Source: QHXM01 sp032160705 | GTDB taxonomy: Bacteria; Acidobacteriota; Blastocatellia; Pyrinomonadales; Pyrinomonadaceae | Reading direction: 5' to 3' | Assembly: GCA_032160705.1 (NCBI GenBank) | Contig: JAVHVE010000060.1 | Coordinates: 1 to 64,000 of the forward strand | DNA length: 64,000 bases | Shown here: positions 25,901-34,608 of the stretch, piece after piece | Layout of the letters: each line of letters starts with the position of its first letter | How positions within the stretch are numbered: position 1 is the stretch's first letter | Notes under the pieces: generated by a model | The model's input: the letters and a program-made list of their open reading frames with translations, nothing else | The model's database searches: none | What the model was told of the DNA's origin: nothing | Program-made: the position numbers and the translations under genes

Positions 25901-27965
25901 TTGCGATCAGGCTGCCGATGTCCAGGTTGCTGAACTCTGCGTTGACGCGCGACGAGCCGCGCCGAGCCGTGCTGACCGTAGCGTTACCGGCGGCTCGCCC
26001 ACCGAGGAGGTTCGCGTCGAAGTTGTTAAGCTGGACTTCGCTATTGGTCGCAACGAGAGCCGCACGCGCCGAGCCCAGATTAATCTGGCCGAGCACGCCA
26101 CCGCCGAGGCTCAAGTCTCCGCTCAGGCGGTAACGCCCGCTCGGCTCGACCACGAAGACGGGACGATTGAGACGCATGTCGTCAACGCGCCCGCCCGCGA
26201 AATCCTTGCTGGCCGGTAGCGTCACTGTCCCGGCGTTGATGTCGCCGCTCGTGGCTTCATACCGACCGCTTTCATAAATGGCGAGTCGCACGCCCGCTAT
26301 ATTCAGGCTTCCGACCTTCGCCCCCGAAGCCACGACGCCACCGACATGCAAATTGTCTGTTTCGACATTCGTTACATTGTCGCGTGAGACAATGCTCAGG
26401 TTGTTTGCCGAAAGCCCGTCAACGCGTGTGTCCGAAGCAGTGATTGCGCCCGTGCGGACGCTCGCGACCGAAGCGGTCGTCACGCCATTCTCGGTTCGCC
26501 CACGCAAGCCTGTGGCTTGAACGTTGCTGAAGTTAGCATCCTGCGCGGCGAAGCGGGCGACTTGTATGCTGGCGGCAGAATAGGTCAACACTTTATCGCG
26601 CGACTCGGCCATCGCATCCGTTAAAATCAACCCGGCAATCGTCCCCGTCGGGTAGCGCGCTGCTGCCGCGCGCAACTCACCCACCCAGCGGAAATCCGTG
26701 CCTGTGCCCATCACGTTGCCCGTCAACTGCACAGCGTTGAGCTGGAAATCGCCCGCCGTCAAAAGCTCTGCGACCGCGCGACCGTTGATCTCGTAGCTTT
26801 TGCCTTCGCCACTGCCCCGCCCGCTCAACGTCAAAGCCTGCAAACGCACGCCGTCTGCCGCGAGCGCGTCAGCCTTGATGCTGCCGTCAACCTGGTAGCG
26901 TGAGCCCTCGCCCGACACTGTGCCGACGATTTGGCCTGCGCCGCGCAAGGTCGCGCCGGTTTGCAAGACATCCGAGGCTTGCGTCAGGTCAACCGTTGAA
27001 TTGACATCCATCTTGTAATGCAAGTTGCGCCAGTCGTCCATCACACCGCTCAAGTGAGCTTCCGCGACGGGCGAGCGCAAGGTCAGTTCATCAATCTCGG
27101 CGCGCGTCTGGTTGACGCGCCCGCGAGCCGTGATGTCCACAGGATTGACGGGGCGTCCGTTATAAACAAAAGTCGAGTCGGTTGACGAGAACACGACACG
27201 GTTCATGCGACTCGCTTCGGGTGCGTTCGGGTCGTCAGGCTCGATGGTGGCGACGATGTTGCGCGCTTCGCCTGAGATGTCGTGCCGCTCGTCGCCGTAA
27301 TGGATGACGGCGTTGTTGAGGCTGATGCGCGCAGTCGAATACGAGAAGAGAATGCGTGCGTTCGGGTCGGGCGGCGGCAAGTGCAGGTTGCGGAAATTCG
27401 AGTTGCCCGCTTCATCGAATTTGACCCAGAGTTCGAGGCCATCAACCTTCAAGTCCTGCAACTTCACGTCGCGGCTCAAGCTGATTGAGTACAGGTCGTC
27501 AATACGGACGGTGGCGAGGATGCGATCAATCTTGCCGATTTTTTCATTGGTCACCTGATCGTAAAGCTCTATCTCGCGCATCTCGACGGTGCGCGGGCCA
27601 AAACGAGTCTCGAAGCTCTTAATCTCGGCGCGAATGCCATATTGAGCGAGCGTCGTTTTGAACTGATTGGCGATGTAGCGATCAATGTAGCCGAGACGGT
27701 AGGCGACGATGACGGCGAGAACCAGGACGACAAGGGCGACAGCTACGGCCAGCGTTGCGATGAGCGCATTGCGGCGCGTGAGAAAACGACGCCGACGCCC
27801 TTGCGGCGTCTTTGGTTCCGGGCGATCCGCATCACGCTCGGCGGCCACTTCGGCAGCAGGCGGTAGCGGAGCGTCCCCTTCTGACTGGAGCGCAGCCTTT
27901 ACTTCTCTCTCTTTTTCCGGCGGCGGCGAGGGAGATGGTTTTTCGTCGCGATCATCAACAGGCAT
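22944..27965 (-). CDS. tamB: TamB-like translocation/assembly module protein (AsmA superfamily, DUF490)
   Basis: 1673 residues. A Pro/Glu-rich cytoplasmic head precedes one inner-membrane helix (about residues 47-72, NALIATLAVAVALVVLVLAV). A very long repetitive beta-rich periplasmic body follows, of the type that forms a lipid-carrying groove. The last 350 residues match the TamB C-terminal domain (EYTEDIDLETLINSRRE, GRITATTGTINFRNKRYEI, DVVSLILTGEL) and end in Phe (FEIRLKKRF). In proteobacteria TamB partners an Omp85 protein; the BamA-like gene 147 bases downstream fits that. The 5' flank is a heptamer element with no evident ribosome site. Confidence 0.93.
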   Translation of the reverse strand: MPVDDRDEKPSPSPPPEKEREVKAALQSEGDAPLPPAAEVAAERDADRPEPKTPQGRRRRFLTRRNALIATLAVAVALVVLVLAVIVAYRLGYIDRYIANQFKTTLAQYGIRAEIKSFETRFGPRTVEMREIELYDQVTNEKIGKIDRILATVRIDDLYSISLSRDVKLQDLKVDGLELWVKFDEAGNSNFRNLHLPPPDPNARILFSYSTARISLNNAVIHYGDERHDISGEARNIVATIEPDDPNAPEASRMNRVVFSSTDSTFVYNGRPVNPVDITARGRVNQTRAEIDELTLRSPVAEAHLSGVMDDWRNLHYKMDVNSTVDLTQASDVLQTGATLRGAGQIVGTVSGEGSRYQVDGSIKADALAADGVRLQALTLSGRGSGEGKSYEINGRAVAELLTAGDFQLNAVQLTGNVMGTGTDFRWVGELRAAAARYPTGTIAGLILTDAMAESRDKVLTYSAASIQVARFAAQDANFSNVQATGLRGRTENGVTTASVASVRTGAITASDTRVDGLSANNLSIVSRDNVTNVETDNLHVGGVVASGAKVGSLNIAGVRLAIYESGRYEATSGDINAGTVTLPASKDFAGGRVDDMRLNRPVFVVEPSGRYRLSGDLSLGGGVLGQINLGSARAALVATNSEVQLNNFDANLLGGRAAGNATVSTARRGSSRVNAEFSNLDIGSLIATLTARPILITGKATGTANLSFPGTNVGAATGTARLELNAETGDDASGRTPINGEVALRAEQGVFNIERANLRTPSSELSATGQFSISTDESNLQLNLASNDATELQRVLFSTGLFDELETQLERARIELAGKIAFNGTVRGRLKEPSIEGHASLDSLLMNGRNLGSLAAQISTTPDQVSVTDGRLVEGDGGGVQFALNLPLKEGLSNASVDATLDRVNAGNLSAALSVLSPQFSQFGNIESELSGRVNIRGIPDAMSGNAELRFARGRIGGEPFESISAQATFNGSLVNLDQVVAQLDAGRVTATGTFNTKNRALDIQAQAVGIQLERLASFAPNAGALPNVTGTANLNASVKGVLTEDDFSNFDVNFDGEGRDVKINGRPAGALTLVGRTQNKQLDITFTTGLLGAQQQTIAANVDLSTKNLKTTVMTTLTGADLTNLFATILPETNVRVTGRATGTLRAEGDLITENAQGETVYGLAGLKGTANFTDLTVLIEDVQLIAVSPLVVQFSRDEVYFEKTQFTGSNTNVTFGGRLALGPGGTQSFTADGQINLRVLNGLSPDLFLTGSADVQLRVAGSYELPRINGTAYLANASIATLIADERLTISNVKGGVRFNSNQAQIDSLTGVLGGGRVSVTGGALLSGLTPRSFQFNVRGEDVTVPYPENFRSTADVDLDFRGSQGFRGQQISTIISGKINLRRAEYTEDIDLETLINSRREALIEQGGEFALAATAQFQNLQIEGRDALIVRNNLAETVGSVSLRINGPVKEPIVAGRITATTGTINFRNKRYEIQRATIDLPGSLDADPLLNIQAEAEIAGYDVITSITGPLTQPSVNVRSDPALPQADVVSLILTGELATGETGASALAQSGLGTAASLLTESLISAPARRATDKLFGLNRFEIDPLIAGRGGQSPTARLTVGRQINKNLSITYSTNVTGNQNQVLAVEYRVSNRISFVAQYEQGSTTGFGSRNDNFSFEIRLKKRF

Positions 27966-27967
27966 AA

Positions 27968-28088
27968 AGCAGTTTTCAGTTCTTAGTTTTCAGTTTTCAG
28001 CTCTCAGTTCTAGTTTTGAAGTTTTCAGCCAGTGCGTCGCTCAACGCTCGTCTCAACTGAAAACTGAAAACTAAAAACTGAAAACTGT
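27968..28088. repeat. Heptamer palindrome element (AGTTTTC words)
   Basis: The left arm 27968-28027 has seven or eight AGTTTTC-type heptads. The right arm 28056-28088 has five complementary units (CTGAAAACTGAAAACTA). It occupies the whole space between the ribBA stop and the tamB-like ATG. The right arm extends into ribBA and encodes its final residues and TAG stop. Confidence 0.93.
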
Positions 28089-29228
28089 TTTTGCCGGAGA
28101 GCCCAGCGGCACGTTGCCGACGACTTCGAGATCGAAACCTTCGAGCGCCGCGACCCTCGGAGGATGATTGGTCAGAAGCTGTATCCGGCGCAGCCCCAGC
28201 TCGTGCAGGATTTGCGCGCCGACGCCGTAGTCGCGGTTCGCGCCGTAGCCGCTCTCAATACTCGCTTCCTGCAAGCTGAGCCCCTTCTCCTGCATCAAGG
28301 CATACGTTTTCAACTGGTGAACGAGGTCTAGATTGTGCTCGCGCTGCCGCAAATACAGGACGACGCCTCGTCCTGCGGCGGCGATCTTCTCCAATGCTGT
28401 TTGTAGTTGAAAGCCCGTGTCGCCGATGAGCGCGCCGAACATGGCGAACGTAACGTTTTCCGTGTGGACGCGCACCAGCACAGGCTCTAGACCAGTCACG
28501 TCGCCCATGACCATCGCGAGATGAACTTCGCCGTTGATGACATTCTCGAAAGCGATGGCGCGGAAGCGTCCGTAAACGGTCTGCATCTCGGTTTCGACCG
28601 CGCGGCGCACGAGCGTTTCTTTGCGGATGCGATAGCGCACGAGGTCTGCGACCGAAATGATTTTCAAGTCATGCACGCGCGCAAACTCTTCCAGCTCGGG
28701 CATCCGCGCCATCGTGCCGTCCGGGTTCATAATCTCGCAGATGACGCCTGCCGGGTAGAGCCCTGCGATGCGCGCCATGTCCACGCTCGCTTCGGTTTGT
28801 CCGGGGCGCATCAGGACGCCACCCGTTCGTGCGCGAAGCGGAAAGACGTGCCCCGGTCGCGCAAGGTCTTGCGGGCGAGTCTTCGGATCAACTGCTGTGA
28901 GTATCGTCGTCGCGCGGTCTGCCGCCGAGATGCCGGTCGTCACACCTTTGCGGGCTTCGATTGAAACGGTAAACGCAGTGCCGAGATACGAGGTGTTGTC
29001 CGCGACCTGCATCGTCAGGTGAAGCTCGTCGCAGCGTTCCTCGGTCAGCGGCATGCAGACGAGGCCGCGCGCGTGCGTGGCCATGAAGTTGATGATTTCG
29101 GGCGTGACTTTTTCAGCCGCGCAGACGAGGTCGCCCTCGTTTTCGCGGTCTTCGTCGTCAACGATAATAATCATGCGCCCGTCGCGAATATCGGCGGCGG
29201 CGTCTTCAATCGAAGCAAAAGGCATCAA
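28071..29228 (-). CDS. ribBA: RibBA-type protein: active-looking DHBP synthase fused to a degenerate GTP cyclohydrolase II domain
   Basis: 385 residues. The N-half (1-205) has intact 3,4-dihydroxy-2-butanone-4-phosphate synthase motifs: VDDEDRENEGDL, TGISAADRATT, RPGHVFPLRA and LYPAGVICEIM. The C-half aligns with RibA from end to end but lacks all three zinc-binding Cys residues (VHTENVTFAMFG and LIGDTGFQLQ where RibA has SEC and RCDCG). RQEGRGIGL is replaced by RQREHNLDLV. The structural part ANRDYGVGAQIL is kept. I infer a functional RibB with a catalytically dead, perhaps regulatory, RibA half. The last codons TTC AGT TTT TAG come from a repeat arm. No FMN riboswitch is visible upstream. 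Confidence 0.92.
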   Translation of the reverse strand: MMPFASIEDAAADIRDGRMIIIVDDEDRENEGDLVCAAEKVTPEIINFMATHARGLVCMPLTEERCDELHLTMQVADNTSYLGTAFTVSIEARKGVTTGISAADRATTILTAVDPKTRPQDLARPGHVFPLRARTGGVLMRPGQTEASVDMARIAGLYPAGVICEIMNPDGTMARMPELEEFARVHDLKIISVADLVRYRIRKETLVRRAVETEMQTVYGRFRAIAFENVINGEVHLAMVMGDVTGLEPVLVRVHTENVTFAMFGALIGDTGFQLQTALEKIAAAGRGVVLYLRQREHNLDLVHQLKTYALMQEKGLSLQEASIESGYGANRDYGVGAQILHELGLRRIQLLTNHPPRVAALEGFDLEVVGNVPLGSPAKTVFSF

Positions 29229-29321
29229 GACTTACTCGACCTGTAGATTTAGGGAGAACAGACAGCGACTATGTTACCCGAAAGCCTCTTTTTTTGCGAC
29301 TTTCAATTTGGGCGACTGGAT

Positions 29322-29418
29322 GAGCGAACCACGCGCCTCACACGAAGAGACACGAAAGAGCACGATCACTTCAACTATTTCGTGTCTCTTCGTGTGAATT
29401 CATGGTTCGTTTCGCTCT
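29322..29418. repeat. Palindrome element, CACGAA subfamily
   Basis: The left arm 29322-29365 (GAGCGAACCACGCGCCTCAC and onward) pairs with the right arm 29378-29418 (TTCGTGTCTCTTCGTGTG and onward) with some mismatches and a 12-base loop. The outer ends GAGCGAACCACG / TGGTTCGTTTCGCTC resemble those of the perfect palindrome at 9520. It lies between ribBA and the TonB-receptor terminator. Confidence 0.9.
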
Positions 29419-29445
29419 CACTTTTGACTGCCATTCGGTATTAAA

Positions 29446-29486
29446 TAAGAAAAGCGGGTTGAAGCCTGAATGCTTCAACCCGCTTT
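29446..29486 (-). terminator. Intrinsic terminator after the TonB-dependent receptor gene
   Basis: A 15-bp stem (29451-29465 with 29472-29486; AAAGCGGGTTGAAGC) with a 6-base loop. On the minus strand it is followed by TTTTCTTATTT. It lies 22 bases beyond the receptor stop. Confidence 0.9.
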
Positions 29487-29507
29487 CCGGCGAGAGATGA
29501 GCTGGCA

Positions 29508-32500
29508 TTAGAACCTGTAGCGCAGTGCGAACTGCATCACACGTCCTGCCTTGTTCTCGTTCAGCGGCGTTTGTGTGGCCGTAAACCTGCCGAAATCAGC
29601 AGGCGCTTGCGTGACAGCCGGAAGTCCAAACTGGCCTGCAAGGAAAGGATCAACTGATGAGACAGCAAACCCCGCCGGAGCGGTGAAGCGCTGTGTGTTA
29701 GTCACATTATAGACTTCCCAGCGGAAAGTGACGGAATGACCTTCCCACGGCAAGTTGAAAGTCTTGTAAAGGCCAGCGTCGAGCGCAACGTAACCCGGCA
29801 GGCGGAAAACATTACGATCACCGCCTTCTCCGGGACGCGCGTCGCGGAAGCTCAGGTAAGCCTGCGTCGGGTCTATACTGAATATATTCGGCTCACCAAA
29901 GACATTACTGTCGGGCGAAGTCTCAAGCGGGCGAGTCCGAACAAACCCTGACGAGATTTGCCAGTTTGTCGGCCAGCGTTGGAAACCGAAGGGGCGGGTT
30001 GCGCCCGTCGGGAAGCCGGAATTCCAACGGAAGATGCCCGTCAATTGCCAGCCGCCCAAGATACCATTGACAACTTTGTTCGCTCCATTCAAGAAAGCCT
30101 TGCCCCGACCGACCGGCAGACCAACAACCCAATTAGCGTTGACGATATGCCGCACGTCGAAGTCAGAGTTCGCGTAGTTGCTGTCCAGATCGAGCGGGTT
30201 GAAGATCAGCGCCGTGGTCGAGAAGTTACCGGCGGCCTGAAGCCCCGACGCATTGTCGAGCGAATGACCCAGCGTGTAGTTCAGGTCGAAAGCAATGTCT
30301 TTCTTGAACCGCTGCCTGATGGATATCTGGAACGAGTTGTAGTTCGACTTGGCGATGGTCGCCCAGGTATTCAAGGCGGCGTACTGCGGGTGGATGAAGA
30401 GGTTATTCAAAGCTGCGGTTGGCTTATCATCCCACTGCGATTGCCTGAAGGTATAGTCGGTGACATTCAAGCCTCCGACGGACGGAAGCGCGATACTGCG
30501 ATACGCTCTCTGCGTGGCGGTGAGTACGGAAGGTACTCCGAGAACAACAAATGTCGCCCCGCCGAGGCCGGGCAGCATGTTCTCGAACCACGGGATTGGC
30601 GCGACTCCGGTGATTGATGCACCTGCGTACCGCAGGTCAATGAGCTTGTTGACCGCCTCGTACCAGGTTTGCCCCGACTTCGGATCACGAATGTTGTTGA
30701 AGTGCATGATGTCGCGCTGGGCGAGCAGGTTGCGAGCGAAACGCCCGACGTAGCTCACCTCGAACGACAGTCCCCTTCCGAGTTCGCGCCCGTACGAGAA
30801 ATTGACGTTGTAGTTATAGGGTGTCGTCAACGAACTATCCAGAGAGGTCTCGACGCGTTGCGCCTGGTCGGATGGTTGCGTCAGCGGGAACGTCAACCGC
30901 GTCCCAAAATTCCCGACGATGCCCTGAAGCGTGCGAACGTCCGGGATGCCGCCCGTATAAAGCGGCGCGAGATTCGTGCTCACATTGTACGTGTTGACGG
31001 GAAGACTCAGGGCGGAGGCGAAGCCAAGCTGATTGTTCAAATCAAAGTTGACGGCCAACTGGCTGCCGATCCGATCATAAGTCATGCGGAAGCCGCCGCG
31101 AAAGACGCTCTTGCCTTCGCGCCCGAGGAGTTTCCCAAAGAAGTTGTCACCGAAATTAGGCGACCACGCGAAGGCCAGGGATGGAGCAAAATTGTTCCAG
31201 TCCTGTTCGTAAAACCCAGGCTTGTTATAGAACTTACCGCCACGATCCAGGGTGATCGGGTCGTTGAACGGGACACCTTGATCGGCACTCTCCACGCGCT
31301 TGTCAAAGTAATCGCCCAGTGAGACGGTCGGCACTATCTCAAATCCGTTCACTTCATAGACGGGTGTCGCCGTTGAATACCTCAAACCATAGGTCAGGGT
31401 GAAATTCTGGCTCATCCGCCAGCTATCCTGAAAATAGCCATCATACTCTTGAGTGGCGAAGGCGCGTTCGGCGGACGAGCCGACAGGTAAAATCTTGCCG
31501 CTCGCATCGTACAGGAAGTTCGCGCTGTACTGCGAAAAGCGTCCGATGACGGCGGAGAGCGCGTTGCGTAAAGGACCCAAAGAAGTCCCGGCCACGCTGG
31601 AGAAGATCGCCGGGCCGGAGGCGTCCGCCCCCGCAGATGTCAGAACTGCGGAGGAAGCCTGGTAGCCCGACGGGTTGGTTGACAAAAAGTCGTAGGAATT
31701 TGCAAACGTGTTGCGACTGTTCTTAATCAGGCGGAGGTTAACTCCAAACTGAAAGTTGTGATTTCCTTTGATCCAGGAGATGTCGTCCACGAAGTTATGC
31801 ACCGGAGTGATGCGGGTCAGAGTGCGCGTGGGCGCTGAATCTAGAATAAAGCGGAAATTGACCTGATTAGCAGCAGAGTCGCCCAACTGTGTGAAGGACA
31901 GGCGCGTTAAGCCATAGGTGAAACGGTTGACGAAAGTGTTCGAGGCCGTCCACGTATGCCCCAGAGCCAGACCTTTCGGATGATTCCAGATATTAGGCGC
32001 AGGCAGATCAGGGAACAGCGGCGCTTGACCGATCACGTCCTCCTGATAATTGCCTCGCACGAAAAGTGTCTGGCGGTTTGTCAGGTTAAAGTCAAACTTG
32101 GCGATGTAGGTGTCAAAGGTTGACGGGGTTGTGGCGTTGAAGCGGAAACCGCCGGTGTTGATGCCATCACCAATACTCCGGTCATTAACCGGATACTTCT
32201 TGGCAGCGTCGGCCAAAGCCGCGAGGGCTACCGGGTTGACACCGGGGCTGATGCCATTGGCCGTAATATAAGCAGCATTAATCTGTGCGGGCGTCAGCGA
32301 AACACAACGCCTGGTCGTTTGTGATGCGATTGGGCACGGAACTCCTGCCGTTGTACTGCTGGTCACATACCGAACCAGACCCTGACCGAGCGTTTCGGGC
32401 AGCGGCACTGTCCTCACAACGCTGGTGGCGGTAGCTTCACGAAAGCCTTCATAGGTGCCGAAGAAGAAGATTTTATCCTTCTTGATTGGGCCTTCGATTG

Positions 32501-33371
32501 TGCCGCCAAAGATATTACGCAGAAGCTGCGGGCGCGGAACACCGGCTTTGTTATTAAAAAAATCGTTGGCTGTGGTCACGGTGTTGCGATGATACTCGTA
32601 GAGGAGGCCATGAAAATCGTTCGTCCCGGATTTGGTGACGAGCGAGACCTGCGCGCCGGAAGAGCGTCCCTGTTCGGCGTTGGCATTCGTCGTGATGACG
32701 CGGAACTCCTGCACGGAGTCCGGCGTGATACGCAGGACGCTGGCGAAGGCTTCACCTGTGACGACATCAAGCCCTCTCTGCTGCTCGTTCACATCCACGC
32801 CGTCGAGTGTGATATTGGCCTGGTCTGCTCTCCCACCATTGACATAACCGCCGCGCGTCACACCCGGCTGAAGTGAAAGCAGGCCGACCACGTTGCGCGC
32901 GTTGAGCGGCAATTCCTGAATGCGTCGGCTCTCAAAGGTATTACCGATAGTCGCATCCGTAGTATTTAACGGTGTCGTATCTCCAGCGCTAATGGTGACA
33001 GACTCGCTGATGTTACCAGCTTCCAACTGCACATTTACTTCGCGCGGTGTATCAACAAGTGCGCTGATATTGTCTACCACTGCCTTCTTGAATCCCGCTC
33101 CTTCGGTCTCAAGGCGATACGCGCCCGGCGGAACCGTGTTAAAAACATAGCCCCCACTCTCGGACGTAGTTTGTGTGCGGGTGAAATTCTTTTCGGGACT
33201 CGTCAGTGTCACGGTAGCGCCCGCGACCGCATTGCCTTGCTGGTCAACCACTGTGCCCCGCACTGAGGAGCTACCAGTTTGGGCGAAAGCAGAACCATAC
33301 GCGAATAATAAAAAAAGAAGCCCGCAAAGCATCAGCATGCCGGAGCTTCTGGGAAATCTGTGTCCTGTCAT
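29508..33371 (-). CDS. TonB-dependent receptor with carboxypeptidase-regulatory N-domain (Oar-like)
   Basis: 1287 residues. A signal peptide (about 1-30) is followed by a CarboxypepD_reg-like domain (SSVRGTVVDQQGNAVAGATV to about 115), then a plug domain (IQELPLNARNVVGLLSLQPG, TLDGVDVNEQQRGLD, about 125-260) and a large barrel ending in Phe (MQFALRYRF). This architecture is greatly expanded in Acidobacteria and is thought to import large or unknown ligands across the outer membrane using TonB. GGAGG lies 5 bases before the ATG. It forms its own transcription unit with a clear terminator; it separates ribBA from ribE. Confidence 0.93.
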   Translation of the reverse strand: MTGHRFPRSSGMLMLCGLLFLLFAYGSAFAQTGSSSVRGTVVDQQGNAVAGATVTLTSPEKNFTRTQTTSESGGYVFNTVPPGAYRLETEGAGFKKAVVDNISALVDTPREVNVQLEAGNISESVTISAGDTTPLNTTDATIGNTFESRRIQELPLNARNVVGLLSLQPGVTRGGYVNGGRADQANITLDGVDVNEQQRGLDVVTGEAFASVLRITPDSVQEFRVITTNANAEQGRSSGAQVSLVTKSGTNDFHGLLYEYHRNTVTTANDFFNNKAGVPRPQLLRNIFGGTIEGPIKKDKIFFFGTYEGFREATATSVVRTVPLPETLGQGLVRYVTSSTTAGVPCPIASQTTRRCVSLTPAQINAAYITANGISPGVNPVALAALADAAKKYPVNDRSIGDGINTGGFRFNATTPSTFDTYIAKFDFNLTNRQTLFVRGNYQEDVIGQAPLFPDLPAPNIWNHPKGLALGHTWTASNTFVNRFTYGLTRLSFTQLGDSAANQVNFRFILDSAPTRTLTRITPVHNFVDDISWIKGNHNFQFGVNLRLIKNSRNTFANSYDFLSTNPSGYQASSAVLTSAGADASGPAIFSSVAGTSLGPLRNALSAVIGRFSQYSANFLYDASGKILPVGSSAERAFATQEYDGYFQDSWRMSQNFTLTYGLRYSTATPVYEVNGFEIVPTVSLGDYFDKRVESADQGVPFNDPITLDRGGKFYNKPGFYEQDWNNFAPSLAFAWSPNFGDNFFGKLLGREGKSVFRGGFRMTYDRIGSQLAVNFDLNNQLGFASALSLPVNTYNVSTNLAPLYTGGIPDVRTLQGIVGNFGTRLTFPLTQPSDQAQRVETSLDSSLTTPYNYNVNFSYGRELGRGLSFEVSYVGRFARNLLAQRDIMHFNNIRDPKSGQTWYEAVNKLIDLRYAGASITGVAPIPWFENMLPGLGGATFVVLGVPSVLTATQRAYRSIALPSVGGLNVTDYTFRQSQWDDKPTAALNNLFIHPQYAALNTWATIAKSNYNSFQISIRQRFKKDIAFDLNYTLGHSLDNASGLQAAGNFSTTALIFNPLDLDSNYANSDFDVRHIVNANWVVGLPVGRGKAFLNGANKVVNGILGGWQLTGIFRWNSGFPTGATRPFGFQRWPTNWQISSGFVRTRPLETSPDSNVFGEPNIFSIDPTQAYLSFRDARPGEGGDRNVFRLPGYVALDAGLYKTFNLPWEGHSVTFRWEVYNVTNTQRFTAPAGFAVSSVDPFLAGQFGLPAVTQAPADFGRFTATQTPLNENKAGRVMQFALRYRF

Positions 33372-33821
33372 CTTGGCCTCCGTGATTCAGTAGTCAAGGG
33401 TTGACGCGACTTGAAAAGCGGGGTTGCCATTCAAGATTCGCATCAGGGATTAGGCTATTTTGAAGCCTCTGGAAGACTTTTTTACTGGATACCGCAAAGG
33501 AGATCGGCTGCATTTCCCATTCGGAATACAGACCACTTGCTGCAAAAAGCTGAATACGACTTTCTTGCGAAGCAATTTATGTTCCAACATCCGCACTTCT
33601 CAAATCCTCAAGTTTACCTGCGTAAACTCAATGACCGGGTTCGAACGTTGCGGCAAGAGCGAGTCGCTTTTTCAGGAAATAGAAGAGTTAATTCAAATTT
33701 TTGGATTTAACCCTGCCGGGCTGGAATCTATGACAAGGGGAATCCGGCCACTGCGCTGAGCTTATGAGGCAACTTCGGAGGGCGCGTTTGGTCGCCGCCC
33801 TCAGCTCAGGAAGGCGCGGCC
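33372..33821. other. 450-bp intergenic region
   Basis: Leader/promoter region of the TonB receptor and the downstream flank of ribE. Two overlapping plus-strand frames of 99 codons (33411-33710, 33460-33759) lack ribosome sites and recognisable products. I see no hairpin of the heptamer family here. Confidence 0.5.
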
Positions 33822-34478
33822 TCAAACGTAGCCTGACTCTGCCAGCTTTTCGATTGTTAGTTGTGAACGCTCTTCATCTTTCGCGCTCGTGCCGGCTTTC
33901 AAAATGCGCTCGACGTATTTGGCAATGATGTCGGCTTCGAGGTTGACTTCATCGTGGGGCTTGAGATGCGAGAGGTTCGTCCGTTCCCACGTCTTCGGAA
34001 TCACCGCGATCTCGAAATACTCGTCCGCGAGAGAAGCCACAGTCAAACTGATGCCTTCGACGGCGACAGAGCCTTTGAAGACCAGATAGCGCGCGAGCGC
34101 CGCAGGGTACGCGATGCGAACCGTCCATGAGCCGCTGTGCGCGCTCGCGCCAAGGTACTGCCCGCGTGCATCAACGTGCCCTTGAACGATGTGCCCGCCG
34201 AGACGTGTCGCAGGCGTGACGGCGCGTTCGAGATTGACGAATGATCCGGCGCGCAAAGCCCCCAGCGTGGAACGCTGCAAAGTCTCAGATGAGCCGTCAG
34301 CCGCAAACGAATCGGCGCGCACGTCAACCGCCGTCAAGCAGACGCCGTTGACGGCGATGGAATCCCCTTCCTGCGTTCCTTCCATCACGTGACGCGCTTC
34401 GACACAGAGGCGCGCGCCCTCGCCGCGCTTTTCCACGCTTCGCACCCGACCGAGTTCTTCGATAATGCCGGTAAACAT
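33822..34478 (-). CDS. ribE: Riboflavin synthase alpha chain
   Basis: 218 residues, with the signature N-terminus MFTGIIEELGRV and two homologous lumazine-binding barrels. First: GDSIAVNGVCLTAV, NLERAVTPATRLGGHIVQGH. Second: FKGSVAVEGISLTVASL, VNLEADIIAKYVER. It dismutates two 6,7-dimethyl-8-ribityllumazine molecules to riboflavin. The ATG directly abuts the left arm of a palindromic element, so no Shine-Dalgarno sequence is visible. It lies downstream of cmk on the same strand, separated by that element. Confidence 0.95.
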   Translation of the reverse strand: MFTGIIEELGRVRSVEKRGEGARLCVEARHVMEGTQEGDSIAVNGVCLTAVDVRADSFAADGSSETLQRSTLGALRAGSFVNLERAVTPATRLGGHIVQGHVDARGQYLGASAHSGSWTVRIAYPAALARYLVFKGSVAVEGISLTVASLADEYFEIAVIPKTWERTNLSHLKPHDEVNLEADIIAKYVERILKAGTSAKDEERSQLTIEKLAESGYV

Positions 34479-34608
34479 GATTTGCGAATTTTTGATTTTT
34501 GATTTGCGATTTTTGATTGGAAGAGGGTGAAGAACTTTAATTCTATAATCTGAAATTTGAAATCGCAGATTTCATCCTGACCCAATCAAAAATCGCGAAT
34601 CAAAAATC
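34479..34608. repeat. Palindromic element between cmk and ribE (GATTTTT words)
   Basis: The arms 34494-34520 and 34582-34608 are reverse complements over 27 bases with one mismatch (GATTTTTGATTxGCGATTTT pattern). A further copy of the word lies at 34479-34493. The loop contains a second small inverted repeat (AATCTG/CAGATT). The right arm overlaps cmk and provides its TGA stop. Confidence 0.92.

Noticed and set aside
29229..29320. FMN riboswitch upstream of ribBA
   Set aside because: The conserved RFN sequence blocks are not visible; the leader is short and unstructured before the repeat element.
33411..33759. Two 99-codon plus-strand frames upstream of the TonB receptor
   Set aside because: They overlap each other in different frames, have no ribosome site and no family resemblance.
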